This document shows, in pieces, positions 1 to 8,909 of a stretch of 64,000 nucleotides of DNA. The first letter of the stretch is position 1; the number at the start of each line of letters is the position of its first letter. This DNA comes from CBDBCU01 sp965243185. Its GTDB lineage: Bacteria > Chloroflexota > Dehalococcoidia > Lucifugimonadales > UBA3495. The DNA lies in contig OZ251531.1 in the NCBI GenBank assembly GCA_965243185.1, positions 2,046,001 to 2,110,000 on the forward strand, given 5' to 3'. Both the position numbers and the translations under genes were made by a program. The notes under the pieces were generated by a model. The model was given only the letters and a program-made list of their open reading frames with translations. It made no database searches and had not been told where the DNA came from.

Positions 1-220
1 GGTCCACTATCGCCGTGTGGACGGTATCGGGCGGAAAGTAGGTATGATTGACGCCCAGGACAAAGGCCGCGGTACCTACCCGCTGCGGCGGGATGTCGTG
101 GGTCAGGTCGAGGATGATGGCATGGGGGTTGATGGTGAGAATAACCCCTTTCATCACGCCGACGAAGGGGTCGGTTAAGCCGAAGTCGGTAGTCAGAACG
201 ATGGGCGGAAAAGTATCCAT
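1..220 (-). CDS. SAM hydroxide adenosyltransferase (DUF62 family), 3' part missing at window edge
   Basis: Reading the minus strand from an ATG at 220 gives 73 codons that run off the left edge. The start reads MDTFPPIVLTTDFGLTDPFV and continues with GVMKGVILTINP, HAIILDLTHDIPP and AAFVLGVNHTYFPPDTVHTAIVDP. This is the N-terminal half of the DUF62 / SAM-dependent chlorinase-fluorinase fold, whose usual bacterial members hydrolyse SAM to adenosine and methionine. The TTDFG near the start and the DLTHDIPP segment are family hallmarks. It lies 48 bases downstream of secG on the same strand, so co-transcription is possible. The halogenase versus hydrolase distinction needs the missing C-terminal half. 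Confidence 0.85.
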   Translation of the reverse strand, partial: MDTFPPIVLTTDFGLTDPFVGVMKGVILTINPHAIILDLTHDIPPQRVGTAAFVLGVNHTYFPPDTVHTAIVD

Positions 221-268
221 TCGGCCGCCGGGTTCAGTTCGGAGAGGGTTGGCTGCGCCGCCCGGCGG

Positions 269-487
269 TTAGCCGGAGAACAGCTGCACGCTGATGATGG
301 ATACCAGGATGAACACTACCGACAGGGCGATGGTCAACTGAAAGAGGGTCTTTTCCAGTCCCCGGCGGGTGCGGACGGTGGATTGGGCGCTGCCGAACAG
401 CCCGCTGCCGCCCTCTTTGACTTGGGCCAGGATAATCAGCACCAGCACTACGGATACCAGGATTTGCGCGATGTTCAGGTAAATCAA
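269..487 (-). CDS. secG: preprotein translocase subunit SecG
   Basis: A 72-residue protein with the SecG pattern. The first transmembrane helix covers residues 3-21. It is followed by a cytoplasmic loop with the conserved glycine-rich patch KEGGSGLFGS (residues 24-33) and a basic stretch (TRRGLEK), then a second helix at residues 50-69. SecG is the small non-essential subunit of the SecYEG channel and assists SecA-driven export at the inner membrane. Length and topology match the family. It lies between gatB upstream and the DUF62 gene downstream, all on the minus strand. Confidence 0.93.
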   Translation of the reverse strand: MIYLNIAQILVSVVLVLIILAQVKEGGSGLFGSAQSTVRTRRGLEKTLFQLTIALSVVFILVSIISVQLFSG

Positions 488-569
488 CGGCTTGCCTCAG
501 TTGGTCGATATGGTCGATACTGACCGGGTTCGCAAGTTTTACTTTTTCCCGCGATGGCAGGGAAGGGAA

Positions 570-2057
570 TTATTCGGTTTCGGCTTTTTTGATGGCTTCC
601 AGACGGGCTTGTACCAGTTGCAAGGCCAGTTCCGGCTTGGCTTTGCCGGCGGTAAGTTTCATCACTTGGCCCATCAGGAACTTGGATGCCGTTTCCTTGC
701 CTTTCAAGTAATCGGCGACGGCCCGGGGGTTGGCGGCCAGGGCGTCCGCAACGGCCGTTGCGACCACCGCCGAATCGTCAATCTGGCTGTAGCCCTTTTC
801 CGCCACAATTTTAGCCGGCGCGGCGCCGCTGGCAAAGGACTCCTCCAGCACTGTTTTAGCCAGAGTGCCGCTCAAAGCGCCGGCGTCAATCAGTCCCACC
901 AGTTCCGCCAAGTGAGCCGGCTTGACGGCAACATCGGTTATAGCGCAGTTTTCCAGATTCATCAAGCGGCTCAAATCGCCCAACATCCAGTTGCTGACGC
1001 TTTTGGCAAAGGCCGCCGGATCCGGGGCGGCGCTGTCGCCCAAAGCTACCGCTTCCTCGAAGTAGTCAGCCATGGACCGGGAGCCGGTCAGCAGGGCGGC
1101 GTCATATTGGGACAAGCCGTACTGCTCAATGAACCGGGCTTGCCTTTGGCCCGCCAACTCCGGCAGCCCTTGGCGGATTTCCGCGACCCAAGCGGCGGGT
1201 ATGGACAGGGGCGGCAAGTCCGGCTCCGGGAAGTAGCGGTAATCGTGGGCTTGTTCCTTGCTGCGCTGGGCCACGGTAACGCCGCGTTCCTCCAGCCAGC
1301 CCCGGGTTTCCTGCACGATGCGCCCGCCCTCCTCGAGAATGCGCCGCTGCCGCTCTATTTCGTAGTTCAACGCCAGATAGACGGAGCGGAAACTGTTCAT
1401 ATTTTTGACTTCGGTGCGGACGCCAAATTCCGGGCTGCCGGCCGGGCGGAGGCTGATATTGGCATCACAGCGAAAGTTGCCATCCTGCATTTGGGCGGAG
1501 GAGACGCCGAGGTACTGCATAATGGAGTGCAGGGTCATCAGGTAGGCGCGGGCTTCCTCCGGGGAGCGCAAATCCGGGGCGCTGACCACTTCCATTAACG
1601 GCACGCCGGCCCGGTTCACATCGACCAGGCTGTAGGCTTCGCCGGCGGCGTCGGGAAAGTGCTGGAGCTTGGCGGCGTCCTCCTCGAGATGCACCCGCAT
1701 TACGCCGATGGATTTGACGCCATCGGCCAGTTCAATCGCCAGCGCGCCCTGCTCAGCCAGGGGCAGGTCGTACTGGGATACCTGATAGCCTTTCATCATA
1801 TCCGGATAGGGATAGTTCTTGCGGTCAAACTTGGAATGGGCCGGGATGCGGCAGCCCAGGGCCAAGCCGGTCATAATGGTATATTCCACGGCCTTGCGGT
1901 TGATGACCGGCAGCGCGCCGGGCAAGCCCAAACAGACCGGGCAGACCCGGCTGTTGGGCGGAGCGTACTGATAGTCGGCCGGGCAAGGGCAGAACATCTT
2001 GCTCCGGGTCTGCAACTGAACATGAACTTCCAAGCCGATAACGGTTTCGTAGTTCAT
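570..2057 (-). CDS. gatB: aspartyl/glutamyl-tRNA(Asn/Gln) amidotransferase subunit B
   Basis: A 495-residue protein with full-length GatB features: the N-terminal YETVIGLEVHVQLQT, the zinc-binding cysteines in MFCPCP and VCPVCLGLPGALPVINR, the kinase-like core with DVNRAGVPLMEVVS, and the C-terminal YqeY-like tail ending SKFLMGQVMKLTAGKA. GatB activates the mischarged Glu-tRNA(Gln) or Asp-tRNA(Asn) and accepts ammonia from GatA. I chose the ATG at 2057 over the in-frame start at 2078 because GGAAAGG sits 5-6 bases upstream of it and homologues start MNYETV. No gatA or gatC is adjacent. The amidase at 23139 is a separate candidate discussed there. Confidence 0.95.
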   Translation of the reverse strand: MNYETVIGLEVHVQLQTRSKMFCPCPADYQYAPPNSRVCPVCLGLPGALPVINRKAVEYTIMTGLALGCRIPAHSKFDRKNYPYPDMMKGYQVSQYDLPLAEQGALAIELADGVKSIGVMRVHLEEDAAKLQHFPDAAGEAYSLVDVNRAGVPLMEVVSAPDLRSPEEARAYLMTLHSIMQYLGVSSAQMQDGNFRCDANISLRPAGSPEFGVRTEVKNMNSFRSVYLALNYEIERQRRILEEGGRIVQETRGWLEERGVTVAQRSKEQAHDYRYFPEPDLPPLSIPAAWVAEIRQGLPELAGQRQARFIEQYGLSQYDAALLTGSRSMADYFEEAVALGDSAAPDPAAFAKSVSNWMLGDLSRLMNLENCAITDVAVKPAHLAELVGLIDAGALSGTLAKTVLEESFASGAAPAKIVAEKGYSQIDDSAVVATAVADALAANPRAVADYLKGKETASKFLMGQVMKLTAGKAKPELALQLVQARLEAIKKAETE

Positions 2058-2346
2058 AACCCTTTCCGGGACAGGCAAGGTTGGGCAAGCTAAAGCCGGG
2101 GAATAGTATAGCAGGATAAGTTGGGGGAAACAACGGGGGGAGGGCGGGAGATAGCGTCCCGATTTAGGCGGTTTAGTTGTATAATGGGTGAAAATGCCGA
2201 CCCTGCCGGTTGACGGGAGGCGCGCTAGAATAGGATTGCCGGACGATATCGAGGGTGAAGGCTTGCGGATTCCAAATCTGCCTGGTCCATTTCCTCACTT
2301 AACGAATTAGACCGGAGCCCGTATTAAAGCAAAGGAGTTGCCGCTA

Positions 2347-5300
2347 ATGTCCCTGCGCCAAAAACTGCTGACTACCGCCGCCCTGTCCCTGACCCTGCTG
2401 GTACTGATTGGAGGCGGTCTGTTTCTGAACAGCTATTCCATCCCGCCGGCTTGGGCGCAAACTACTACCGACTACGACAGCGATGATGACGGGCTGATTG
2501 AGGTCAGCAGTCTGGCGCAGCTGAATGCCATCCGCTGGGATTTGGATGGCGATGGCGTGGTGGATGATACGGCCAATCAGACCAGCTACACCGCCGCCTT
2601 TGCCAATGCGGCGGCCGGGATGGGCTGCCCGGATAGCGCCGATGATGCCGACACTGATCCTGACCCCTGCGCCGGCTACGAACTGCACGGCGACCTGACT
2701 TTTGACAGCAATGGGGATGGCAGCGTTACGGCGGCGGATTCCGGCGGTCTTTACTGGAACGGCGGCAAGGGCTGGACGCCGATTGGCGACCCCGGCAATC
2801 CCTACAGGGGGGAGTTGCAAGGCCGGGGCAAGGTGATTTCCCATTTGTTCATCAGCCGAGACGCCGCCGACACCGCTGATGCTGTTGGTTTGTTCGGGGC
2901 GATCGGCAAAGCCGGTAGCGTAACCGGCTTGGGCTTAACTAAGGTCAACATTACCAGTAATCATCAGTCGGCGGTCGGCAGCATCGCCGGGGTCAATCAA
3001 GGGACGATTACTTCGTCCTACGCCACTGGCACTGTGGGCGGCAGCGCGGTAACCGGCGGGCTGGTAGGCTTGAACCTGTTCGGCACGGTGCAGGCCAGCT
3101 TTGCAGCCACGACGGTGTCGCTGGTTCTGGGCGATGCGGCGGCCGGCGGGTTAGTGGGGCAGAATCTGCTGGGCGACATCAAAGCCAGCTACGCCAGCGG
3201 TGCGGTATCAGCCAACGCCATCAAATCTTTGGCCGGCGGCTTGGTGGGCATCAATCAGGGGACGATTACCGCCAGTTACGCCCGGGGCCGGGTGTCGGTA
3301 TCCGGGCAAGGCAGCGTTAAGGGCGGCCTGGCGGCCTATGATTTGGGGACGGAAAGCTACAGCTATTGGGATACTGAAACTACCGGGATTGCCGGCAGCG
3401 GCGGGCTGGGGCAACCCAGCAGCCATCTGAAAGCGCCCACCGGCTACAGCGGCCTTTACGCCCAATGGAACCTGGACCTGGACGGCGTGGCCGGCGGCGA
3501 TAATCCTTGGGATTTCGGCAACAGCCGGCACTATCCCATTCTGGTCTATGGGGACATCAAGACGGCCCCGCAGCAGCGGGACTATGACACCGACAACGAC
3601 CGGCGCATTGAAATAACCACCCTGGAGCAGTTGAACGCCATCCGTTGGGACTTGAACACCGATGGCGTGGTCGCCGCTGCGGACCAAGGCAGTTACGAGG
3701 CCGCCTTTCCGGGGTTGACCGCCGGGATGGGCTGCGCAGATGGGGCTACCGCCGCCGTCTGCACTGCCTACGAACTGGAAGCCGATTTGGACTTTGACAC
3801 CGACGGGGATGATGATGTGGACGGGAATGATGGTTTTCACTGGAACACCGGGCGCGGCTGGTTCAGCATTGGCAGCTCCACCGCTCCCTTCACCGGGCAG
3901 TTCTATGGCGATGGCAAGTCCATTTACAACCTTTTTGTCAATCAGAATGAAACCAGCCAAGCCGGCCTGTTCGGGCAGGTCGGCTCCGGCGGGGTCATTG
4001 ACGGGGTCAAGCTGCGGGAAGTGAATATCGCCAGCCTGGACGGCACGGCAGTGGGGGCTTTGGCCGGGGTCAATGGCGGTACTATCAAGGGCAGTTCGGC
4101 CACCGGGCGCATCCGGGCAGACGAAACGGTGGGGACGGTCTATGCTGGGGGCTTGGTGGGAAGCAATACCGGGAGAATTGCCAGCAGCTACGCCAAAACC
4201 GAAGTGGATGGCAGCGCGTCAGCGGCCGGCGGCTTGGCCGGACACAACGGGACTGCCGGCAGCATCATCGCCAGTTACTCCGACTTTGCGCCAATTCTTA
4301 CCGCCCGCAACAACGCCTACTTGGGCGGATTAGTGGGCCACAACCAGGGCAGCATCACCGCCGCCTACTCATTCAGCCCGGTCAGGGCTACGGGCAACAC
4401 GGCGGCGGTAGGCGGCCTGGTGGGCTATAACCAACGGACGGACAGCACTTCCACTACTCAGGGAACCATCACCGCCGCCTACGCTATTGGCCCGGTGGTC
4501 GCCACCGGAACTACTCCGGCCACTGGCGGGTTGGTGGGCAAAAACAGCGGCGGCACGGCTACTGACAGCTATTGGGATACTCCAATCAGCGGCCAGAGTA
4601 GCAGCGCCTTGGGGACGGGCAAGACGCAGAGGGAACTGTTCGCCCCCGCCGGCTACTCAGGCATCTATGCCAACTGGAACCTGAACCTGGACGGGCAATC
4701 CGGCAATGACGACCCTTGGGACTTCACTATCCGCTATCCCAAGCTGAAGTATGGCGGCGTCGACTTCGCCGAACAGCTTCATCTCCACATAACCCTCGAG
4801 GGCGGGGGTTACCCGATAGTGGGTGAAACAACGCTCACCGGCTTTGGTGTCCGGCCCTGGCTGACGCGCGGGGGTGGCGGCGGCCGGATTGTATGGGAAG
4901 TTTCCGATGATGGCGTAACCGGGTGGACGGTTTTCATATCCCGGGCGCCGAGCCGCGGCGGCGACCGAATTGGGAGTGATATTTGGCGAATTGTGCCTAA
5001 TCCTTCCGAAGTGAACAAGCGGTTTCGGTTTGCGATGCACTCCCGAGAGCGCGGCTTGGTTTACAGCCCGCCGACCCCGCCGGTAAAGGCGGCCTGGACC
5101 GGGGCTACTGCTGCGCTGACTTTTATCAGCAGCCATAACCCGCCCCGGGTGGGGCAACGCATCACGGTCAGCGGCAGCAACGGCGATAATACAACGTGGA
5201 TACGCTGCGACGACACCGCCGGCAATGGGTGTACTGTTGTCGGAAGCACCTTCAGCCCCAACGCCTTGGGCAAGTACTTGTATGCCTACCGCTACTACAC

Positions 5301-5373
5301 CGACAGCAACGGAGTGTTAACCAAGGCTATCACCCCCTACATTGGCCCGGTGCAGGCGGCGGCCAGTCCCTAG
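2347..5373 (+). CDS. secreted GLUG-repeat surface protein with two tandem calcium-loop modules
   Basis: A 1008-residue exported protein. A signal peptide occupies residues 1-37 (basic start, long hydrophobic core, cleavage likely after AWA). The rest is built from two large similar modules, starting near residues 42 and 412. Each opens with an aspartate-rich loop (DYDSDDDGLIEV; DYDTDNDRRIEI), then LNAIRWDL, a paired-cysteine insert, and several GLUG-type repeats of the form GGLVG-N-GTI-SYA-G. The C-terminal 220 residues carry Ig-like segments. GLUG repeats occur in bacterial adhesins and peptidase-associated surface proteins, and the D-rich loops suggest calcium binding. The ATG at 2347 is preferred to the TTG at 2338 because AAAGGAG at 2331-2337 is correctly spaced from it. 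A TATAAT at 2180 lacks a clear -35 box. Ligand and anchoring mode are unknown. Confidence 0.85.
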   Translation: MSLRQKLLTTAALSLTLLVLIGGGLFLNSYSIPPAWAQTTTDYDSDDDGLIEVSSLAQLNAIRWDLDGDGVVDDTANQTSYTAAFANAAAGMGCPDSADDADTDPDPCAGYELHGDLTFDSNGDGSVTAADSGGLYWNGGKGWTPIGDPGNPYRGELQGRGKVISHLFISRDAADTADAVGLFGAIGKAGSVTGLGLTKVNITSNHQSAVGSIAGVNQGTITSSYATGTVGGSAVTGGLVGLNLFGTVQASFAATTVSLVLGDAAAGGLVGQNLLGDIKASYASGAVSANAIKSLAGGLVGINQGTITASYARGRVSVSGQGSVKGGLAAYDLGTESYSYWDTETTGIAGSGGLGQPSSHLKAPTGYSGLYAQWNLDLDGVAGGDNPWDFGNSRHYPILVYGDIKTAPQQRDYDTDNDRRIEITTLEQLNAIRWDLNTDGVVAAADQGSYEAAFPGLTAGMGCADGATAAVCTAYELEADLDFDTDGDDDVDGNDGFHWNTGRGWFSIGSSTAPFTGQFYGDGKSIYNLFVNQNETSQAGLFGQVGSGGVIDGVKLREVNIASLDGTAVGALAGVNGGTIKGSSATGRIRADETVGTVYAGGLVGSNTGRIASSYAKTEVDGSASAAGGLAGHNGTAGSIIASYSDFAPILTARNNAYLGGLVGHNQGSITAAYSFSPVRATGNTAAVGGLVGYNQRTDSTSTTQGTITAAYAIGPVVATGTTPATGGLVGKNSGGTATDSYWDTPISGQSSSALGTGKTQRELFAPAGYSGIYANWNLNLDGQSGNDDPWDFTIRYPKLKYGGVDFAEQLHLHITLEGGGYPIVGETTLTGFGVRPWLTRGGGGGRIVWEVSDDGVTGWTVFISRAPSRGGDRIGSDIWRIVPNPSEVNKRFRFAMHSRERGLVYSPPTPPVKAAWTGATAALTFISSHNPPRVGQRITVSGSNGDNTTWIRCDDTAGNGCTVVGSTFSPNALGKYLYAYRYYTDSNGVLTKAITPYIGPVQAAASP

Positions 5374-5393
5374 TTCTGACCTCTGGCCGAAGC

Positions 5394-5446
5394 GCTCCCG
5401 CTAACCGGGTTTGCGCCCGGTTGGCGGGAGCCGCCAACATTTTTGG
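5394..5446 (+). terminator. rho-independent terminator after the GLUG protein
   Basis: A 16-bp stem (5394-5409 with 5416-5431) has a single G-T pair and a 6-base loop, and its right arm is followed within 8 bases by a run of five T. It lies 21 bases after the stop of the surface protein. Confidence 0.8.
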
Positions 5447-5536
5447 AAACCGCGCCAATCAACGCCGCCGCTATTGCCCCGGCCGCGCTCTTTGTGCTAC
5501 GATATTATTATCTTGACATCAAACGGTTCGTGTGCC

Positions 5537-6130
5537 TTGCCTGCAATACCATCCTACTGCCGCCGGCCACTGCGCCGCCCCTGCCGGATTATCCCGCTAA
5601 TGCTCCTGCTGCTGGCGGCCGTTGGCTTTACCGCCCTTAACCCGGCGGCGGCCGCCGCCAACGGCCGGGCTACGCTGATTGCCACGCAGGAGCAAGGCCC
5701 CTACCGGGTGGAGGTCAGCATACTGCCCAACCGGGCCGTGGTCAACAATACGCACTTGAGTGTGCGGGTGGTGGCGTTGAGCAGCGACGAAACTTTGACC
5801 GACGCCGTGGTACAAGTAGCGGCCACCGGGCCGGCCGCAGCGGCCGGCGGCGGGTTCGGTCCATTGCCGGCGGTCAATGATGTGCTGCCGCAGTTTTTCG
5901 AGGCTACCCTGCCCTTTGATGTGGCCGGACCGTGGGAAATGAGCATCAGCGTAGCCACCGCCGATTTGGGGCAGGAAACGATCCAGGTGCCGCTGGAAGT
6001 GCGGGCCGGCGGACAACTCAATTTGATATGGGTAGCCGCCGGCGTAGTGGCGGTAGCGGCTTTGAGCATCTGGACTTACGACCGCATACGGGGATGGCGG
6101 CGTAACCGCCCGGCCAAAGCGACCCGGTGA
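5537..6130 (+). CDS. membrane-anchored YtkA/FixH-like periplasmic protein
   Basis: About 197 residues if translation begins at the TTG at 5537. This start gives an Arg-rich n-region (CRRPLRRPCR) before a hydrophobic core (MLLLLAAVGFTAL), i.e. a plausible signal sequence. ATG 5600 and TTG 5513 are alternatives. The mature part contains QGPYRVEVSILPNRAVVNNTHLSVRVV, then PFDVAGPWEMSISV and a C-terminal transmembrane helix (LIWVAAGVVAVAALSIW) with a basic tail. This resembles the YtkA-like domain, an immunoglobulin-like fold found near copper and cytochrome oxidase genes. Its stop overlaps the next start (GTGA), which indicates translational coupling with the His-rich protein. The function is inferred from context only. 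Confidence 0.65.
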   Translation: MPAIPSYCRRPLRRPCRIIPLMLLLLAAVGFTALNPAAAAANGRATLIATQEQGPYRVEVSILPNRAVVNNTHLSVRVVALSSDETLTDAVVQVAATGPAAAAGGGFGPLPAVNDVLPQFFEATLPFDVAGPWEMSISVATADLGQETIQVPLEVRAGGQLNLIWVAAGVVAVAALSIWTYDRIRGWRRNRPAKATR

Positions 6131-6558
6131 ATGCTGAAATGGCGCAGTTAATTCGTCCCACCATCATCATTGCCTTGTACGCCCTGCTGCTGCCGGCGTT
6201 CGGGCCGTTGCTCGACCATCACTTTGTCGAGTGGCAGCACAATCACGGTCACTTGTACCTGGACGGGCGCGGCGGCGTTGGCGCGGCCGGGCATATTCAC
6301 ATTTACGAAACCCCGGGACGCCACCGCCATAGTCCGGTTGACCCGGCTACCGGGCGGGACAATCCGGCCGCCGCCATTGCCTACATCACCACCTACGATG
6401 GGATGGGCAGCGGCTTGGCTTACCTGTCTCTAACCGCCGCCGACCCGGCTCCGGTCTTTCCGGACGGCGCCGACCAGCCCGGTTGGCGCGGCTACGCTGA
6501 CCGGACAATGCCGCCGGGGGCTTTGGTACTACCGCCGCGCAAACCGCCTCGAGTTTAA
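6127..6558 (+). CDS. small histidine-rich membrane-associated protein of unknown function
   Basis: I do not recognise a named family. The 143-residue protein starts at a GTG overlapping the upstream stop by four bases. ATG 6139 is a possible alternative start. A hydrophobic N-terminal segment (IIIALYALLLPAFGPLL) is followed by clustered histidines: DHHFVEWQHNHGHLY, then HIHIYETPGRHRH. The C-terminus is proline-rich and ends PPRKPPRV. The N-terminal helix suggests export or membrane anchoring, and the His clusters suggest transition-metal binding outside the cytoplasm. Position between a YtkA-like protein and a cupredoxin-like lipoprotein supports a role in periplasmic copper or other metal handling. 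This is inference. Confidence 0.65.
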   Translation: MNAEMAQLIRPTIIIALYALLLPAFGPLLDHHFVEWQHNHGHLYLDGRGGVGAAGHIHIYETPGRHRHSPVDPATGRDNPAAAIAYITTYDGMGSGLAYLSLTAADPAPVFPDGADQPGWRGYADRTMPPGALVLPPRKPPRV

Positions 6559-6622
6559 CCCCGGTTCCTTTTCTTAACCGGCGTCAACTTCGACGCCCAT
6601 CTATATGCCCAGGAGCATATTT

Positions 6623-7765
6623 ATGTTGTCCAATTACCTTCGCCAGGGATTGCTGGTCCTTGCCGGCTCTCTGCTCCTGCTGACTTTTGCGGCCTGCGGC
6701 AGCGCCGCCGCTCCGCAGCAGCACAACCTCACGCTGCAACTGGCCGACGGGGCTATGTCCCCGGACACCGTGCCGGCGCAGCAGGGGGACACGGTGGTTT
6801 TGCAGATTGAAAGCGACCAGGCCGGCACCATCCATTTTCACGGCTACGGCTTGCAGCGGGAATTGACGCCGGAAGCGTCCGCCCCCTTGCAGTTCATCGC
6901 CGAAACCACCGGCCGTTTCCCCATTACCTTTCACGCGGCGGCCGCGGCGGACGGCGGCCATAGCCACGCTCCGGGAGTGGCCGGCGGCGCCGTGGAGTTG
7001 TGGGCGCCGGTTAACCCGGAGCTGGTTGCCGAAGTTGACCCGGCCGGCGGGCTGCACGTTCGCATCATCACCGAAAATTGGCAGTGGGCCCCGGAGGAAG
7101 TGAACCTGCCGGCCCGGCCCGGCGTCGGCCACGCCCACATCTACGCCAACGGCGAGAAACTCAGCCGCGTCTATGGCCCCTATCACTATGTCCCCGACCT
7201 GTCGCCGGGAACGTACCAGATTAAGGTGGACCTGAACGACAATCAGCACAACGCCCTGACCGTCAACGGCGCGCCGCTGGAGACTACTATTGAAGTAACC
7301 ATCCCGGATACGGCCGCCGCGGCGGCCGCGGCCCGCGAACCGGCCGCCACCGAAGTTCCTATATCGTTAGAGTTGACGGCGCATCCCGACCCCTTGGGCG
7401 GCTATAACCTGCAAATCACTCCCGAGGGCTTCGAGTTCGACCAGGAAAGCTATGGCGAAGTCAGCATCGACGGGGCCGCCGCCGCCCGCGCCTATGTTCC
7501 CTGGCTGCTGCTGCCTGAGTTGGAGCCGGGGGAACATACTATAGCGGTAGCCCTGCACAACGGACAGGGGCAGCCCCTGGAGCATTACGGCCAACCGGTA
7601 GCGGCCGCCATAACTGTAGGCGGCGCCGCAGCCGGCAGCGAAGGTATGGCCGGGATGGCAACGGGGGATATGCACAGCGGCCACTCCCACGACCACGGGG
7701 CGGCGGCGAGCGCCGCGGAAGTTGAGGAGTTGGATTTGGGCTTTCTGGTGGTAACGCCGCGGTAG
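6623..7765 (+). CDS. cupredoxin-like lipoprotein with His-rich tail
   Basis: A 380-residue lipoprotein. The signal sequence ends in a lipobox (LLLTFAAC, cysteine at residue 25). Residues about 35-110 look like a cupredoxin fold: VPAQQGDTVVLQIESDQAGTI, then HFHGYG and FPITFH. A second beta-rich domain follows, and the C-terminal tail is Gly/Met/His-rich (DMHSGHSHDHG). The start at 6623 has AGGAG at 6611-6615. An in-frame ATG at 6605 would place that site inside the gene. It lies downstream of the YtkA-like and His-rich genes and before a strong hairpin, so the three probably form one unit. A role in binding or delivering copper outside the membrane is inferred from the fold and histidines, not proven. 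Confidence 0.75.
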   Translation: MLSNYLRQGLLVLAGSLLLLTFAACGSAAAPQQHNLTLQLADGAMSPDTVPAQQGDTVVLQIESDQAGTIHFHGYGLQRELTPEASAPLQFIAETTGRFPITFHAAAAADGGHSHAPGVAGGAVELWAPVNPELVAEVDPAGGLHVRIITENWQWAPEEVNLPARPGVGHAHIYANGEKLSRVYGPYHYVPDLSPGTYQIKVDLNDNQHNALTVNGAPLETTIEVTIPDTAAAAAAAREPAATEVPISLELTAHPDPLGGYNLQITPEGFEFDQESYGEVSIDGAAAARAYVPWLLLPELEPGEHTIAVALHNGQGQPLEHYGQPVAAAITVGGAAAGSEGMAGMATGDMHSGHSHDHGAAASAAEVEELDLGFLVVTPR

Positions 7766-7773
7766 GGATAAAG

Positions 7774-7811
7774 CAGCCCGCCATCCGGCCCCTTGGCCGG
7801 ATGGCGGGCTG
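7774..7811. terminator. perfect 17-bp stem hairpin, terminator-like
   Basis: Arms 7774-7790 and 7795-7811 are perfectly complementary, with loop CCTT. There is no T-run after the stem, so it could act as an RNA 3' stabiliser or a factor-dependent terminator. It starts 8 bases after the stop of the cupredoxin-like gene. Confidence 0.65.
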
Positions 7812-7922
7812 AGTTGGCCTATAACATTCTAATGCCATAGGGTTAATATGACCCGGACCAAATCCCTTCCCGTTGCGACAAAACGAGCCATCCAAAGCAA
7901 TCAGGAGGACATCAGCCTCCCT

Positions 7923-8871
7923 ATGACCAACTTGCTGCCCCCCCCCCGAAGCTCCGGCCCTCATCTACCCCAGCGAGCGCATTACCTGCAACCACTTCGG
8001 CAGCTCCACCCCGGAGTTGGTACACCACGCCGCCATGCTGCGTGCCGTCAACCCCGCTCAAATCGACCGCCCCTGCGGCACCTGCGGCCAGGAACTGAAC
8101 CCCGACCAGCCGGCTTACCACTGCTCCATCTGCCGCCTGCCAGTCTGCGGCGCCTGCGCGCAAAAAGACGGCTACACCCAAGAACCGCCGCAGCTGGACC
8201 CGGACGACCCGAACCCGCCGGTCCTAATTTCCTGGGATCTGGACCGCCGGGACTTCCTAATCCGGGAAATCAAGGAACAGGTCTGGAACGCCCAGCAGGG
8301 CCGTTGCGGTCAATGCGGCCAATCCCTCACCGACATCGCCCAGACCTCGATAATGAACAGCCCGGTGGGCCCGATGCTGATGTGCGACCGACCTTGCGCC
8401 GCCCAAGCTATGGGCAAGGGAATCACCCTCCAGCCTGGCAGCTATCCCACGGACCCCATCAAAATCGTCGCCGACCCCCGACACGGCATCCCCCAAGACT
8501 GGCTGAATGTCCATTTCGAGATGAGCCTGCCGCCAGAAAGCGACGAAGTCTGGTCCCAAGCCGATTGCCGCTTCGCCGTCGAGCTTTACGCAGACCCCGA
8601 CCGCTGGGACTTCTTTGGCGAATGCGTCGAGTGCCGCATGGCCAGCTACGGCAACGGCCGGCCGCACAAATGGTGCCAAACCACCTTCTTTTTGCAGGAA
8701 CGACCCGCTAAAGGCCGGAAAACCGAAAGCTCTAAAGACCGCATTTTCAGCGCGCAGGGCCTGCTGGGTCATCTGGGCGACCGGCCCGCCGACCTACCCG
8801 GCGTAACCGTCCGTTACGGAAACCCGGAGTGCCTGGAGTATTGGGGCATCCAGCCGCCCCGCCGGTTCTAA
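7923..8871 (+). CDS. cysteine-rich zinc-ribbon protein, frameshifted at a poly-C tract
   Basis: The long reading frame (TTG 8017 to 8871, 284 residues) is rich in paired cysteines: CGTCGQ, CSICRLPVCGACAQ, CGQCGQ and CVECRM, which suggests several zinc ribbons. No function is recognised. The coding pattern continues upstream of 8017 (ITCNHFGSSTPELVHHAAML) to the C-run at 7938-7947, but the only good start, ATG 7923, is in another frame. Reading MTNLLPPP and removing one of the ten C residues joins the two frames. An AGGAGG lies at 7903-7908, rather far (14 bases) from that ATG. Slippage (phase variation), a sequencing error or a real lesion are all possible. The gene converges on purL. Confidence 0.6.
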
Positions 8872-8909
8872 TCAACCCAATAACCGCTGCAACCTCGCGT
8901 CCGGCGGCT

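Noticed and set aside
2161..2190. TATAAT at 2180 as promoter of the GLUG protein
   Set aside because: No acceptable -35 box at 15-19 bases upstream and a long leader. Mentioned only in the gene entry.
7848..8711. Alternative frame over the zinc-ribbon gene
   Set aside because: The translation is Pro/Arg/His-rich without motifs. The other frame has repeated CxxC pairs. Only the first few codons (from 7923) are taken as part of the gene.
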